NCBI RefSeq assembly: GCF_900107935.1
Contig: NZ_FNVG01000001.1
Span: forward strand, 124,001 to 188,000
Direction: 5' to 3'
Length of the DNA: 64,000 bases
Source: Vibrio hangzhouensis
GTDB lineage: Bacteria; Pseudomonadota; Gammaproteobacteria; Enterobacterales; Vibrionaceae
The position numbers and the translations under genes were made by a program. Numbering within the stretch: position 1 is the stretch's first letter; the number at the start of each line of letters is the position of its first letter. Of the stretch, positions 18,291 to 26,968 are shown one piece after another. The notes beneath the pieces were generated by a model. That model worked only from the letters and a program-made list of their open reading frames with translations, was not told the DNA's origin and made no database searches.

Positions 18291-19424
18291 TTATGCACCC
18301 TGCTCAGCTGATTTTTGATCATCAATTCGTACAGGGATTCCATTTCTCACACGTTGTAGTCCTTGCGTGATTACCACATCAGTATGTTTAAGACCAGATT
18401 GAATAATCACTCCAGAATCAACTTGCGGCCCAAGTGCTACATTACGACGTTCCGCCATATTGCCTTCAGTCACAACCATAACAAAGTCACCTTCTAAGTC
18501 GGTCTGTACTGCACGTCGAGGAACTGTCACTACATCATTAGCCTTCTTCTCCATCAACTCAACACGCACATGCTGTCCTGGCAATAGTCGTTGGTTTGGA
18601 TTATCAACGACCGCACGCATTGCGAGTGTACCCGTATTGAGATTGATCCGGTTGCCAAGAAAATCGATTTTGCCGTGTTGTTCGAACACGCGACCATCCT
18701 CCAGAATGATGTTTACATCAACACCATTTGACTCATCCGAACCGTCTCCTTCGATTTGATCCATGCCAAGAGCCAGACGTTCGCGTTCACTAATACTAAA
18801 TGAGGCGTAAATCGGATCCATGCTGACTAAAGTTGTTAACACGCCAGAAGAAGGAGAAAGCAAGTCCCCTTTACTGACTTTGCTGTCTGAGATTCGACCA
18901 GTAAATGGTGCACGGATTGAGGTATACGATAGGTTCACTTCAGCCACTTTGAGTTGCGCGCGTCCCGCTTCCAGCTGGGCTCTGGCACTCATCAAGGTTG
19001 CTGTCAATGCATCATATTCAGCTTGAGAAATGTTTTTATTCTTAACCAGGTTTTGGCCGCGATTATAGTCCAGTTCGGCTTTCTTTAATGCAGCTTGCGC
19101 TTCGGAGAGTTTAGCCTTTGCACTGGCAACTTGAGCTTCGAAAGAGGAAGGCTCAATAGAATAAAGAAGCTGCCCTTTCTCTACTATTTGGCCTTCTTTG
19201 AAATGTCGTTCCGTTAAATAACCAGACACTTGCGCAGTGATCGCCGTGTCCTCGACCGCGTCCATACGCCCGATATACGTCTTACTTTGTTGATGAGGAA
19301 CCACCTCAACCGCCTGAGTTTGCACAAGCGGTGCTGGCGCATTTTGACGTGCATTGGTTGCTTCGCCGCATCCTGTTAGTAAAGCTACGGAAACAAGACT
19401 AGCAACTATTAATTTTTTAGGCAT
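18291..19424 (-). CDS. RND efflux periplasmic adaptor lipoprotein (AcrA-like)
   Basis: Membrane-fusion protein that links the RND pump to an outer-membrane channel. From the start at 19424 the protein has about 377 residues, with a lipoprotein signal ending LLTGC, so Cys20 is the lipid anchor. The order is lipoyl half-motif (ITAQVSGYLTERHFKEGQIVEKGQLLYSIE), an alpha-helical hairpin rich in Ala/Glu/Lys, second lipoyl half (TSIRAPFTGRISDSKVSKGDLL) and beta barrel. An ATG at 19475 would bury the signal, so I reject it. First gene of the two-gene pump operon. Confidence 0.93.
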   Translation of the reverse strand: MPKKLIVASLVSVALLTGCGEATNARQNAPAPLVQTQAVEVVPHQQSKTYIGRMDAVEDTAITAQVSGYLTERHFKEGQIVEKGQLLYSIEPSSFEAQVASAKAKLSEAQAALKKAELDYNRGQNLVKNKNISQAEYDALTATLMSARAQLEAGRAQLKVAEVNLSYTSIRAPFTGRISDSKVSKGDLLSPSSGVLTTLVSMDPIYASFSISERERLALGMDQIEGDGSDESNGVDVNIILEDGRVFEQHGKIDFLGNRINLNTGTLAMRAVVDNPNQRLLPGQHVRVELMEKKANDVVTVPRRAVQTDLEGDFVMVVTEGNMAERRNVALGPQVDSGVIIQSGLKHTDVVITQGLQRVRNGIPVRIDDQKSAEQGA

Positions 19425-19549
19425 TGATACACCATTATTATCTTCTGATTGGAACAAGCTCTGGCAGACTAGCAAATTACAAGTCAGCTGAATGTCCGAG
19501 AAGTATTAATAGTTACCATGAAAGTGTTTCAAATTATAACAGTCTGTTT

Positions 19550-20404
19550 TTAAGCCGGTTTTTCTGAATTTTTCGGATAAGTCTGGTGATAAATGCTCAT
19601 AAAATCGGCCCGTACTTCCTGCTCCAAGTGTGTGGCCATTTCTGTCGGGCAAAATAACATTACATGCACAATCTGCTCTCCGGTTGCACCACTTGAAATA
19701 TGAACATGTGGTTCTGAACCGGGTAAGTCGACCCCAGCATGCTTCTCAATAACGCTGTTATAGCGCCGGGCGACGTCTATAAAACCTTCACTATGATGCT
19801 CAATCTTTGCGACTAGAGTGGGTAAAAGTGGGAATAAATTGTCAAATCCAGGCACCACAATTGAAAAATTGTGGTAGACATAACGCTTCATGAAATTGAG
19901 GTTCTTTACCGGGTAGGTGAAGAACATGCTATTAGGGAGAGTAATGGTCTTCCCTGTGAAATGATATTGACCGTGGTAGAGATCAATTTCCTGTACAACG
20001 GTAGCCATGAGATTATGCTCTATCACCTCACCGCTGATTTTTCCTACTTCTATCCAGTCGCCGATTCGAAAAGAGCGAGAACTGGCCCGTTGAATAGAGC
20101 CAGTGAAGCAAAGAATGATCTCTTTGGAAGCAACTACAATGGCCACTGCAATGGCAGTAACAGATAACGCGAATTGGCTAATTTCTGACTTCCAGACCAA
20201 AAACAATGTCACGACAAGAATGGCAAATGCACCATTCTTGGTTCGAGACATCCATTTTCGCTGTTCTTCCGAAATGAAAGCCACATCGCCTCGAATCCCG
20301 GACAAGATAATCCGGCGAACGATGAGGATAAACAGAACGATCAGGAAGCTAAGTAATAGTTTGTTTTCAATTAAGAATTCAATAACTTTTTGAGTATCTT
20401 CCAT
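19550..20404 (-). CDS. MscS-family mechanosensitive ion channel
   Basis: Small-conductance type channel opened by membrane tension, likely protecting against osmotic downshock. The roughly 284-residue protein has about three membrane helices; the pore-lining one is followed by FRIGDWIEVGKISGEVIEHNLMATVV, the beta domain typical of MscS, and a soluble C-terminal vestibule. The pore helix (ALSVTAIAVAIVVASKEII) is less glycine-rich than E. coli MscS. I prefer the ATG at 20404 over a TTG at 20416. It follows pepT by about 26 bases and may be co-transcribed. Confidence 0.85.
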   Translation of the reverse strand: MEDTQKVIEFLIENKLLLSFLIVLFILIVRRIILSGIRGDVAFISEEQRKWMSRTKNGAFAILVVTLFLVWKSEISQFALSVTAIAVAIVVASKEIILCFTGSIQRASSRSFRIGDWIEVGKISGEVIEHNLMATVVQEIDLYHGQYHFTGKTITLPNSMFFTYPVKNLNFMKRYVYHNFSIVVPGFDNLFPLLPTLVAKIEHHSEGFIDVARRYNSVIEKHAGVDLPGSEPHVHISSGATGEQIVHVMLFCPTEMATHLEQEVRADFMSIYHQTYPKNSEKPA

Positions 20405-20430
20405 AACCGCCTGCAATCATTGGTGTTTTC

Positions 20431-21660
20431 CTAACGATAACGAATTGCGGTCTCTTTCGCAATTTGTACCACTACTTTCACCGCAGACTGCATACCCTGA
20501 ACCGTTATAAATTCGTGGATACCGTGAAAGTTGTAGCCACCGGTGAAAACGTTAGGGCAAGGTAACCCCATAAAGGATAACCTCGCACCGTCAGTACCAC
20601 CACGGATCGGTTTGATGTCGGGAGTCACACCACACGCCAACATTGCTTGTTTCGCAATATCAATGATATGTGGATAAACCTCTACCTGCTCACGCATATT
20701 TGAGTAGTTATCTTTGATAGTCAATGTCACTCTTGGTGACTTACTGCCACTATTGAATGTGTCGACTTTATCCATTAGATAGGCTTTCTTTTGGTCTAAA
20801 CCATCTTGGTCAAAGTCACGAAGTATATAATGCAGCGTTGATTTCGCTACCGACATATCGGCGTTCGTTAGGTGATAAAAGCCCTCATAGCCTTCTGTAT
20901 GCTCTGGAGTTTCGTCAACCGGCATCTCGGCCTGAAAGCGCGAAGCTAGTGTCATTGAGTTGACCATTTTGCCTTTTGCCGTCCCCGGATGCACATTCAC
21001 TCCGCGGAACTCAACCGTCGCCGCAGCAGCATTGAAGTTTTCAAACTCCAACTCACCAACGGGCCCACCATCAACGGTATAGGCCCACTGCGCAGCAAAC
21101 TTCTCTACGTTAAACAAGTCCGCCCCACGCCCAATTTCTTCATCCGGAGTGAAGCCAACTTTAATATCACCGTGTGGAATTTCAGGATGGCCAATTATGT
21201 ACTCAACCGCAGACATGATCTCAGCGATGCCTGCTTTGTTGTCGGCGCCCAACAACGTGGTACCGTCGGTAGTAATAATGTCATGACCGTGCAGTTGATG
21301 TAGATCTGGATAGTGGATCGGTGATAAGACTTCATCCCCTTTTCCAAGGGCAATATCGCCTCCTTGGTAGTTTTCCACTATCTGCGGTTTCACATTGGCC
21401 CCAGAAGCATCAGGCGCCGTATCCATATGGGCGATAAAACCGATAGCCGGAACATCGTAGTCGACATTGGAAGGCAACGTTGCCATTACATAACCGTTGT
21501 CGTCCAGCGTTACATTAGTTAGCCCAAGGTCAGTCAACTCTTGCTTGAGAAATTGTGCGAATTGAGTTTGCCCTTTTGAACTTGGGCAACAACCTTGCGA
21601 CGGGTCAGATTGCGTGTCAAACGTGACATATTTGAGAAACCTGTCGATAAGATTAGTCAT
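20431..21660 (-). CDS. pepT: Peptidase T (tripeptide aminopeptidase)
   Basis: Cytoplasmic zinc aminopeptidase that removes the N-terminal residue of tripeptides (M20 family). The 409-residue protein matches PepT length. Metal site residues are visible in [10 protein letters not shown] (H78, D80), LLGADNKAG (bridging Asp) and [10 protein letters not shown] (catalytic Glu pair), with [19 protein letters not shown] near the C-terminus. E. coli pepT is FNR-induced, but no convincing FNR box was seen upstream here. Confidence 0.95.
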   Translation of the reverse strand: MTNLIDRFLKYVTFDTQSDPSQGCCPSSKGQTQFAQFLKQELTDLGLTNVTLDDNGYVMATLPSNVDYDVPAIGFIAHMDTAPDASGANVKPQIVENYQGGDIALGKGDEVLSPIHYPDLHQLHGHDIITTDGTTLLGADNKAGIAEIMSAVEYIIGHPEIPHGDIKVGFTPDEEIGRGADLFNVEKFAAQWAYTVDGGPVGELEFENFNAAAATVEFRGVNVHPGTAKGKMVNSMTLASRFQAEMPVDETPEHTEGYEGFYHLTNADMSVAKSTLHYILRDFDQDGLDQKKAYLMDKVDTFNSGSKSPRVTLTIKDNYSNMREQVEVYPHIIDIAKQAMLACGVTPDIKPIRGGTDGARLSFMGLPCPNVFTGGYNFHGIHEFITVQGMQSAVKVVVQIAKETAIRYR

Positions 21661-21929
21661 AGTTCCACCTTGTGTTCTCGAAAAAATCTGTCCCCATCAT
21701 ACGGATAAAGTCGCGCTGCAATTTGCGATGAATCAGGTTTATATAAGTTGAAGAGAAAAATTCCTTCGCGATATACCCAAGTAATCAACATGTTGAGGTT
21801 ATCGATCATGTACGCCTATTGACTACTCCCTAACCATCTCGCTCTAAGGGTGATGTCAGCGCTTTTCATTAGAGAAATAATGCAGGCTACAAAAAATGCC
21901 AACATTCATTACGAACAGCGATACTGACA

Positions 21930-22082
21930 ATGACTATTAACAAACAATTTGTATTTAGCCCACAAGACCGAGAAAACGATAGTACAAAGCAGGTAGATGA
22001 ATTAGAACGCCAGAGAATTGCGTTAGTGCTTAAAGCGCAACAACAAGGTGGTGTGGTAGAAAACAAGAACTCGTCGCTATAG
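21930..22082 (+). CDS. Small protein of 50 residues, unknown
   Basis: A short ORF, MTINKQFVFSPQDRENDSTK at the start, continuing with VDELERQRIALVLKAQQQGG. It has no membrane segment and looks helical and charged. The ribosome site is weak. Support comes from its soluble-protein-like composition and from the strong terminator 38 bases past its stop. Could be a conserved Vibrio small protein. Confidence 0.5.
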   Translation: MTINKQFVFSPQDRENDSTKQVDELERQRIALVLKAQQQGGVVENKNSSL

Positions 22083-22118
22083 TTACTTCACTTAACGTAA
22101 CGCTGAGTTGCAAAGAAA

Positions 22119-22141
22119 ACGGGCACCTTTCTGGTGCCCGC
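22119..22141. terminator. Bidirectional terminator between two small genes
   Basis: An 8-bp GC-rich stem CGGGCACC/GGTGCCCG with a TTTCT loop. T-rich tracts follow on both strands, so it can end the 50-residue gene and the convergent 63-residue gene. Confidence 0.8.
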
Positions 22142-22157
22142 TTTAATATTCGTTCGC

Positions 22158-22349
22158 TTAGCGATTAATACCAATATCGCGTTGCATGTGACCAGACAGT
22201 TCGTTTGCGTAGTAAGTGTTCTCTACTTCGCCTTTACCAAACATAATATCTAGTAGGTGTGCAATCAATCCTTTGAAGTTTACCGCGTAGGTTTTCTTAT
22301 CCATAGAGGGTGCTACAGCGATGGTGTTAATGTTCATTGCTTGTGCCAT
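22158..22349 (-). CDS. Small protein of 63 residues, unknown
   Basis: A 63-residue ORF, no family recognised. It has a good ribosome site (AGAGAGG about 6 bases before ATG) and ends just before a strong terminator. The N-terminus (NINTIAVAPSM) is mildly hydrophobic, a helix GLIAHLLDIMFGKG follows, and the C-terminus (MQRDIGINR) is basic. The composition is that of a folded small cytosolic protein, not a random ORF. Confidence 0.65.
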   Translation of the reverse strand: MAQAMNINTIAVAPSMDKKTYAVNFKGLIAHLLDIMFGKGEVENTYYANELSGHMQRDIGINR

Positions 22350-22594
22350 GATTGCCTCTCTTAAAAACTGGTTAACTCATTGTTGTTAGAGTCAATATTA
22401 GGCAATAAAACATTGTTTAAAAAATGACAAAATTTGAATATTCGGATTAGTTTTTCTAATAAAACACACTATTAACAAGGCAACATAGAAGTTATCCCTT
22501 TTGTTGGGATATTTATTCACCAGAGCTAACTTAGCCGAATAAAGATTCATTACTAGTCAGATTTCGTTATCTTTGTTGCATTTTGGTTAATAAA

Positions 22595-22620
22595 GAAGCC
22601 TCTCAAAAACAAGAGGCTCT
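22595..22620 (-). terminator. Terminator of the TerC/Alx gene
   Basis: Stem AGCCTCT/AGAGGCT with an 8-9 base loop. On the minus strand it is followed by a T-rich stretch (TCTTTATT). It lies 13 bases past the TerC/Alx stop codon. Confidence 0.75.
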
Positions 22621-22632
22621 ACGCAATTTTAG

Positions 22633-23586
22633 TTAGCTATTTTTATCGGTTACTACCACGGTTTGTTTTTCACGATAGAGCGAAGCAATTGTCGCCAAAA
22701 TCATGGTCGCTGAGATGACGCTTAAGGATATCCAGGTAGGAATTTCCCAAGCGGATCCAACGAGCGCCATTTTGATACCGATAAACACCATAATGAAAGA
22801 CAATGCCGGTTTCAGGTAAACAAAACGGTTCATCATCCCTTCCAGTACAAAATACAATGAACGAAGGCCCAATAAGGCAAACACGTTAGCCGCCAGCACC
22901 AGGAACGGCTCTCTGGTCACCGCAAAAATTGCGGGAATCGAGTCGAGCGCAAACATGATGTCCATGAAGGCTATTACGGCAATAACCACCAACATTGGCG
23001 TAAATATACGCTTTCCATTTTTGACTACTGACAAGCGATTATCATGATAGTTGTCAGTTACCGGCACCAAATGGCGAATTAGACGCTCTGGAAGAGGGTT
23101 TACTTCATCTTCACCTTTATCTCTTGCCAGCTGTATTCCCGTCCAGATAAGGAATGTAGCGAACAGATACATTACCCAGTGGAACTGAGCCAACAATTGT
23201 GCACCTAATGCTATCATCACAGCTCTCAAAACCAGAGCACCTATCACCCCCCACAATAAGGCGCGCGGTCTTAAGTGCGCAGGTACTGCGTATTGATGGA
23301 AAATAATCGCAAACACAAACAGGTTGTCGACACTCAATGATTTTTCAAGCAGATAACCCGTCAGAAACGATACCGTTGCCTTCTCTGGACTATAGGCACT
23401 CACTGGTGCATAAAAATCCCAAAACAAATAGATAGTTGCTGCAAAACCAAAAGCAAGCAGAAACCAGAAGGCACTCCAAATCGCCGCCTTGCGTATCGTG
23501 ACTTGGCCACCACGAGTTTGATAGATATCTAAAGCGACAAGCGCAATAGTCAGAATAAAAAATGAAATGTAAATTGACGGGGTCAT
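22633..23586 (-). CDS. alx: TerC/Alx-family membrane protein, probable manganese exporter
   Basis: A 317-residue integral membrane protein with about nine hydrophobic segments, matching E. coli Alx and the TerC family. Signature acidic membrane motifs are FLTGYLLEKSLSVDNLFVF and FMDIMFALDSIPAIFAVT. Alx has been linked to Mn export and alkaline pH control. Start 23586 is chosen because GGAGG lies 5 bases upstream and the protein begins at the first membrane helix; the longer frame to 23670 runs through the leader RNA. The gene stands behind a yybP-ykoY riboswitch, so manganese control is very likely. Confidence 0.92.
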   Translation of the reverse strand: MTPSIYISFFILTIALVALDIYQTRGGQVTIRKAAIWSAFWFLLAFGFAATIYLFWDFYAPVSAYSPEKATVSFLTGYLLEKSLSVDNLFVFAIIFHQYAVPAHLRPRALLWGVIGALVLRAVMIALGAQLLAQFHWVMYLFATFLIWTGIQLARDKGEDEVNPLPERLIRHLVPVTDNYHDNRLSVVKNGKRIFTPMLVVIAVIAFMDIMFALDSIPAIFAVTREPFLVLAANVFALLGLRSLYFVLEGMMNRFVYLKPALSFIMVFIGIKMALVGSAWEIPTWISLSVISATMILATIASLYREKQTVVVTDKNS

Positions 23587-23588
23587 AC

Positions 23589-23632
23589 GTCCTCCACATG
23601 GAAGGACGAGGAGCTTAGAATTCGACCTTCCA
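23589..23632 (-). promoter_or_regulatory. Ribosome-site switch (sequestering and anti-sequestering helices)
   Basis: In the mRNA, GTCCTTCC can pair with GGAGGAC, hiding the ribosome site of the TerC/Alx gene (23589-23607). The same CCTTCCA stretch (23599-23605) is also complementary to an upstream TGGAAGG (23626-23632). The two helices exclude each other, a classical translational expression platform for the riboswitch upstream. Confidence 0.7.
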
Positions 23633-23684
23633 CAAACAAATACACAACCCGGCAAATAAATACCGGACATTTGATTGTGTTGGT

Positions 23685-23793
23685 CTCGTCAAAGCGTGTT
23701 GATTTACGCTCTTACTTGCCGGATAAGCCTCTTTCAACTCAGAAGCTTAACGAGATGACGACAAGTAAACGGGTGACTACTCCCCAAAACGAG
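23685..23793 (-). promoter_or_regulatory. yybP-ykoY manganese riboswitch
   Basis: The 109-nt aptamer read on the minus strand has the family's conserved parts in order. A closing helix CTCGT/ACGAG joins the ends. GGGGAGTA is the first-loop motif. GTCGTCATCTCG is the metal-binding loop strand, and ATCCGGCAAGTAA pairs back with TTACTTG. This order matches the yybP-ykoY (RF00080) riboswitch, which binds Mn and controls TerC/Alx and Mn-export genes in many bacteria. The transcript should start at or just before it. Confidence 0.9.
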
Positions 23794-23796
23794 CGG

Positions 23797-23825
23797 ATTG
23801 TATGCCTCAATATTGAGGTTGTCTA
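23797..23825 (-). promoter_or_regulatory. Sigma-70 promoter of the TerC/Alx transcript with an internal dyad
   Basis: On the minus strand, -35 TAGACA and -10 TACAAT are separated by exactly 17 bases. Each differs from consensus at one position. The start point would fall at the 5' edge of the riboswitch. The spacer contains a perfect 14-bp palindrome CCTCAATATTGAGG (23805-23818), a likely repressor operator. Confidence 0.75.
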
Positions 23826-23850
23826 TCTTTTTTCTAAAGACCAAAAAAGA

Positions 23851-23882
23851 AAAAACCAGCATGTTAATCGATGCCGGTTTCA
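23851..23882 (-). terminator. Terminator of the 30-residue small gene
   Basis: Minus-strand stem AAACCGGCAT/ATGCTGGTTT with one mismatch, followed by TTTCTTTTTT. It separates the small gene upstream from the TerC/Alx promoter. Confidence 0.75.
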
Positions 23883-23905
23883 CGTCTTGGTTTTGTAAAG
23901 TTTGA

Positions 23906-23998
23906 TTATGCTTTTTCTTTACTCGTTGCTTTCTGGTTTGTCTCTTTCCAGTACTGAATACGACAACGATGTAGTTGAGCACGTCTCATTTTTTTCAT
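23906..23998 (-). CDS. Very small basic protein, 30 residues
   Basis: An ORF of 30 codons beginning MKKMRRAQLHRCRIQYW and ending KATSKEKA. Ribosome site GGAG stands 7 bases before ATG and a good terminator follows 26 bases past the stop, so it forms a complete small transcription unit. It is strongly basic, has one cysteine and no membrane segment. No family is recognised. It may be a small nucleic-acid or ribosome-binding protein, or a leader peptide. Confidence 0.55.
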   Translation of the reverse strand: MKKMRRAQLHRCRIQYWKETNQKATSKEKA

Positions 23999-24135
23999 GG
24001 GTTAACTCCTTCTATACTTTACGCAATTCACGTTACTAACCAAATGTAACAGTGAAATGACAGCCGTAAGACTTTTCTGTGACAGAGTAAGAGGAGCGAA
24101 GATACGACTCTGTGACCTGCTTCAGGACTATTCCT

Positions 24136-24684
24136 TTATCGAAGCCAAATCAACTTAATTTTCTCTTTGTCACTTGTCATTAAAAGCGTTTCTGTTGCTA
24201 ACGTATTCTGAATCTCATTTTTTCTGATCCAGGTAAACTGTTTGGACGCTGAAATGGGATATAAGTTCAAAAATTCCACCAGTTTCTTATCCGCGATTTG
24301 AGCTCCGTCCGAATTGATCAATTCTTCGACAACAAGCTGTTTTCCATTTATTTTTACCGATTCCAATTGATAGTTATCTGAACGCAATAACGTTTGTAAT
24401 CGAGTAAATGCAGAAACACTGAATGGCGTCTTGAATACTATCTTAGTGATATTCTTACCTGAAACCGTTAATTCAGCATCAAATTCAATGCCACGATAGT
24501 CGAGTTCAAAGCCACAAAACTGAGCACCCTCAGTTTCTCCACAATCGTATACATCAGTTAATTGATGTAAATCAGACAAGGTATTCAAAGCTAGAACCCC
24601 TGAAATATAGTTAGTTGGCCAGGACGTCATAGCAAATACGTACTGCGTAAATAACATCAATAATAAAGCGAGTATCATTTTCAT
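24136..24684 (-). CDS. Secreted protein, unknown function
   Basis: A 182-residue protein with a Sec signal peptide (LALLLMLFTQYVFAM, cleavage near residue 18). The mature part has a possible disulphide pair in YDCGETEGAQFCGFEL and mixed beta-rich sequence (ELTVSGKNITKIVFKTPF). No domain is recognised. It is divergent from the amylase gene and shares its upstream region, so the MalT-like boxes could act on both. Confidence 0.65.
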   Translation of the reverse strand: MKMILALLLMLFTQYVFAMTSWPTNYISGVLALNTLSDLHQLTDVYDCGETEGAQFCGFELDYRGIEFDAELTVSGKNITKIVFKTPFSVSAFTRLQTLLRSDNYQLESVKINGKQLVVEELINSDGAQIADKKLVEFLNLYPISASKQFTWIRKNEIQNTLATETLLMTSDKEKIKLIWLR

Positions 24685-24714
24685 AGTTCAATTATACTCA
24701 ACCCGTACCTTTAC

Positions 24715-24740
24715 TCCTCATCCTTTAACTTCTCATCCCC
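24715..24740 (-). promoter_or_regulatory. Pair of MalT-like boxes
   Basis: On the minus strand, GGGGATGAGA (24731-24740) and AGGATGAGGA (24715-24724) stand as direct repeats 16 bases apart. The E. coli MalT consensus is GGGGA(T/G)GAGG. They lie upstream of an alpha-amylase, and the E. coli periplasmic amylase malS is in the MalT regulon. The neighbouring gene start is 108 bases or more away. Confidence 0.5.
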
Positions 24741-24853
24741 TATTTAACGTTTTGTGAGCTTGCCCAAATATTGAGGCGTAGTCACTAGGAATGATGTTGC
24801 TCTGTTTTATTCGCTTTATATTAACATCGGACTATTAAAACAACGGAATGAGC

Positions 24854-26908
24854 ATGAAACATACGACCCTACTTGCTTGCATGCTATTAGCCTCTCCTTC
24901 GCTAATGGCATCACCCTATATGACAATATCAACGTCGACGACGAGTCGCGACTACCCTTTAGACACAGAAAACCCAGTCGTTGTTACGTTGGCCAAAGAC
25001 AAATACGAGCTCAAAGTGAGCGGCATTGACGGCCATTGCCAACATACCTTGCCAAACAAAATAAAATTTAACACACCGATTCCTCTGCTTTGCGGTGAAG
25101 ATTCGACGCTACCACTGAATATTCGCTTTACCGGAGATTATTCATTCCGTTACGACGGACAAAATCACACCCTGGTTTTTAAGCGTCAACCCAAGAAAGT
25201 CGCAAAAAAAGAGTTTAAGCGCCCCATCCCCAACGTAACCTGCGAAACATTCCAGGCTGAAACACAGAACATCGATATCGCAGGTACGTACCCGGACGGG
25301 ACACGACTGCGCGATGTGCTCACCGGAAGCATTGTAACCGTCAAAAAGGGACAAGTAACGATCACGCCAAATGCCGAAAGCGGTGGATTAACACTGCTAG
25401 AGCCCATTGAATCGAACAAGGACGATCACAACCTAAACTACCGTAATGCTAATATCTATTTCGTTATGGTCGATCGGTTCAATAACTCAAACCCTTCAGC
25501 GGCTCAACCGTATGGACGACAGGCCGATGGTAAACAAGAGATTGGCACCTTCCATGGAGGTGACTTAAATGGCATTACTGCGAAGTTAGATTACATTAAG
25601 TCTCTGGGCACCAATGTGATTTGGCTGTCCCCCATCGTAGAACAGATCCATGGTTTTGTGGGCGGTGGTGACAGTGGTTCTTTCCCGTTCTACGCCTATC
25701 ACGGATACTGGGCTCGTGACTTTACCAAGATTGATGAAAGCTTTGGTAATGACGACGATCTCAAACGTCTGGTTTCCGAAGCCCATAAGCGTGACATTAA
25801 AGTCTTGTTGGACGCGGTCGTCAATCACCCAGGCTACGCTTCATTGGCCGACCTGCAGTTCGACGGATTGAACGTTGTTGAACCTGTTCAACCTATGCCT
25901 CAACGCTGGGCTGAGTGGGCTCCTCAATCCGGTCAAAACTGGCACAGTTTTCACCAAAACATAAACTATCAAAACCCTGGATGGGCTGACTGGTGGGGCG
26001 CAGACTGGGTTCGAACCGGATTGCCTGGCTACGACCAACCTGGTTCCAGTGATACCACGCTCTCTCTGGCAGGACTGCCGGATTTTAAAACCGAATCAGA
26101 TAAAAAGGTCACGCCCCCGCAGTGGTTGCTCGACAACCCCGGCACTCGAGTTCAGGCAAGAGAAAACTATACCGTCGCAGACTATCTACTGGAGTGGCAA
26201 ACCGATTGGGTTAAGCGATTCGGCATTGATGGCTATCGTGTCGATACAGTGAAACACGTTGATGGAGAAGTATGGAAAAGACTGAAAGAGCAGGCGTCTG
26301 AAAGTCTGGATCAATGGCGAAGCAAGAACAATCAGTCTGGACAACCATTCTGGATGATGGGAGAAGTTTGGGGGCATAGCGCCTATCGTAGTCCATACTT
26401 CGATGACGGTTTTGACGCGCTGATCAACTTTGATATGCAGAAGAAGCTCGACAAGGGTGCCGCTTGTTTGTCACAAATGGCGGACGTTTATCAAGATTAT
26501 GCTGACAGTATCCAGGCGTCAGAGGATTTTAATCCGGTCAGCTATATGTCATCTCACGATACTGAGTTGTTCTTTAGTCGATTCAAAGACTATGCCATGC
26601 AACGTAACGCCGCCAATGCGCTGTTGTTGAGTCCGGGTGCGGTGCAAATCTACTACGGTGACGAAGTAGGCAGAAACATAGGCCCATATGCCGATGACTT
26701 CCATCAAGGCACCCGATCTGACATGGTTTGGACACTTTCAAAAGAAAAGCAAGCATTGCTAGATCATTGGCAAGCAGTAGGTCAGTTTAGAGACAGGCAC
26801 CCTGCAATCGGCGCAGGAAAACATACTGTGCTGAATAACGATGGTGCCTATGTGTTTGCGCGCGAATTAGGTGATGACAAAGTGGTTGTGGCTTACTTTG
26901 GAAAGTAA
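24854..26908 (+). CDS. Periplasmic/secreted alpha-amylase, GH13
   Basis: Hydrolyses internal alpha-1,4 bonds of starch or maltodextrins outside the cytoplasm. The protein has about 684 residues, a Sec signal peptide ending near LMA, a beta-rich N-terminal extension of about 190 residues and a GH13 barrel. Numbered from the upstream ATG at 24848, the four conserved regions are DAVVNH (~323), GYRVDTVKH with nucleophile D466, GEVW with acid/base E506 and SSHD with D571. The layout resembles E. coli MalS. I prefer the second ATG because GGA lies 6 bases upstream of it. Ends at a strong terminator. Confidence 0.92.
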   Translation: MKHTTLLACMLLASPSLMASPYMTISTSTTSRDYPLDTENPVVVTLAKDKYELKVSGIDGHCQHTLPNKIKFNTPIPLLCGEDSTLPLNIRFTGDYSFRYDGQNHTLVFKRQPKKVAKKEFKRPIPNVTCETFQAETQNIDIAGTYPDGTRLRDVLTGSIVTVKKGQVTITPNAESGGLTLLEPIESNKDDHNLNYRNANIYFVMVDRFNNSNPSAAQPYGRQADGKQEIGTFHGGDLNGITAKLDYIKSLGTNVIWLSPIVEQIHGFVGGGDSGSFPFYAYHGYWARDFTKIDESFGNDDDLKRLVSEAHKRDIKVLLDAVVNHPGYASLADLQFDGLNVVEPVQPMPQRWAEWAPQSGQNWHSFHQNINYQNPGWADWWGADWVRTGLPGYDQPGSSDTTLSLAGLPDFKTESDKKVTPPQWLLDNPGTRVQARENYTVADYLLEWQTDWVKRFGIDGYRVDTVKHVDGEVWKRLKEQASESLDQWRSKNNQSGQPFWMMGEVWGHSAYRSPYFDDGFDALINFDMQKKLDKGAACLSQMADVYQDYADSIQASEDFNPVSYMSSHDTELFFSRFKDYAMQRNAANALLLSPGAVQIYYGDEVGRNIGPYADDFHQGTRSDMVWTLSKEKQALLDHWQAVGQFRDRHPAIGAGKHTVLNNDGAYVFARELGDDKVVVAYFGK

Positions 26909-26915
26909 CTCTCAC

Positions 26916-26947
26916 AAAGGTTTCAGGCTCCCGCCTGAAACCTTTTT
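26916..26947 (+). terminator. Rho-independent terminator after the amylase gene
   Basis: A 13-bp perfect stem AAAGGTTTCAGGC/GCCTGAAACCTTT with a 4-base loop, then a T run. Confidence 0.93.
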
Positions 26948-26968
26948 ATATCGGGAGACGAACAAACG

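Noticed and set aside
23734..23982. 82-codon minus-strand ORF over the riboswitch and the small-gene terminator
   Set aside because: It runs through a terminator, a promoter and the aptamer; these explain the sequence better.
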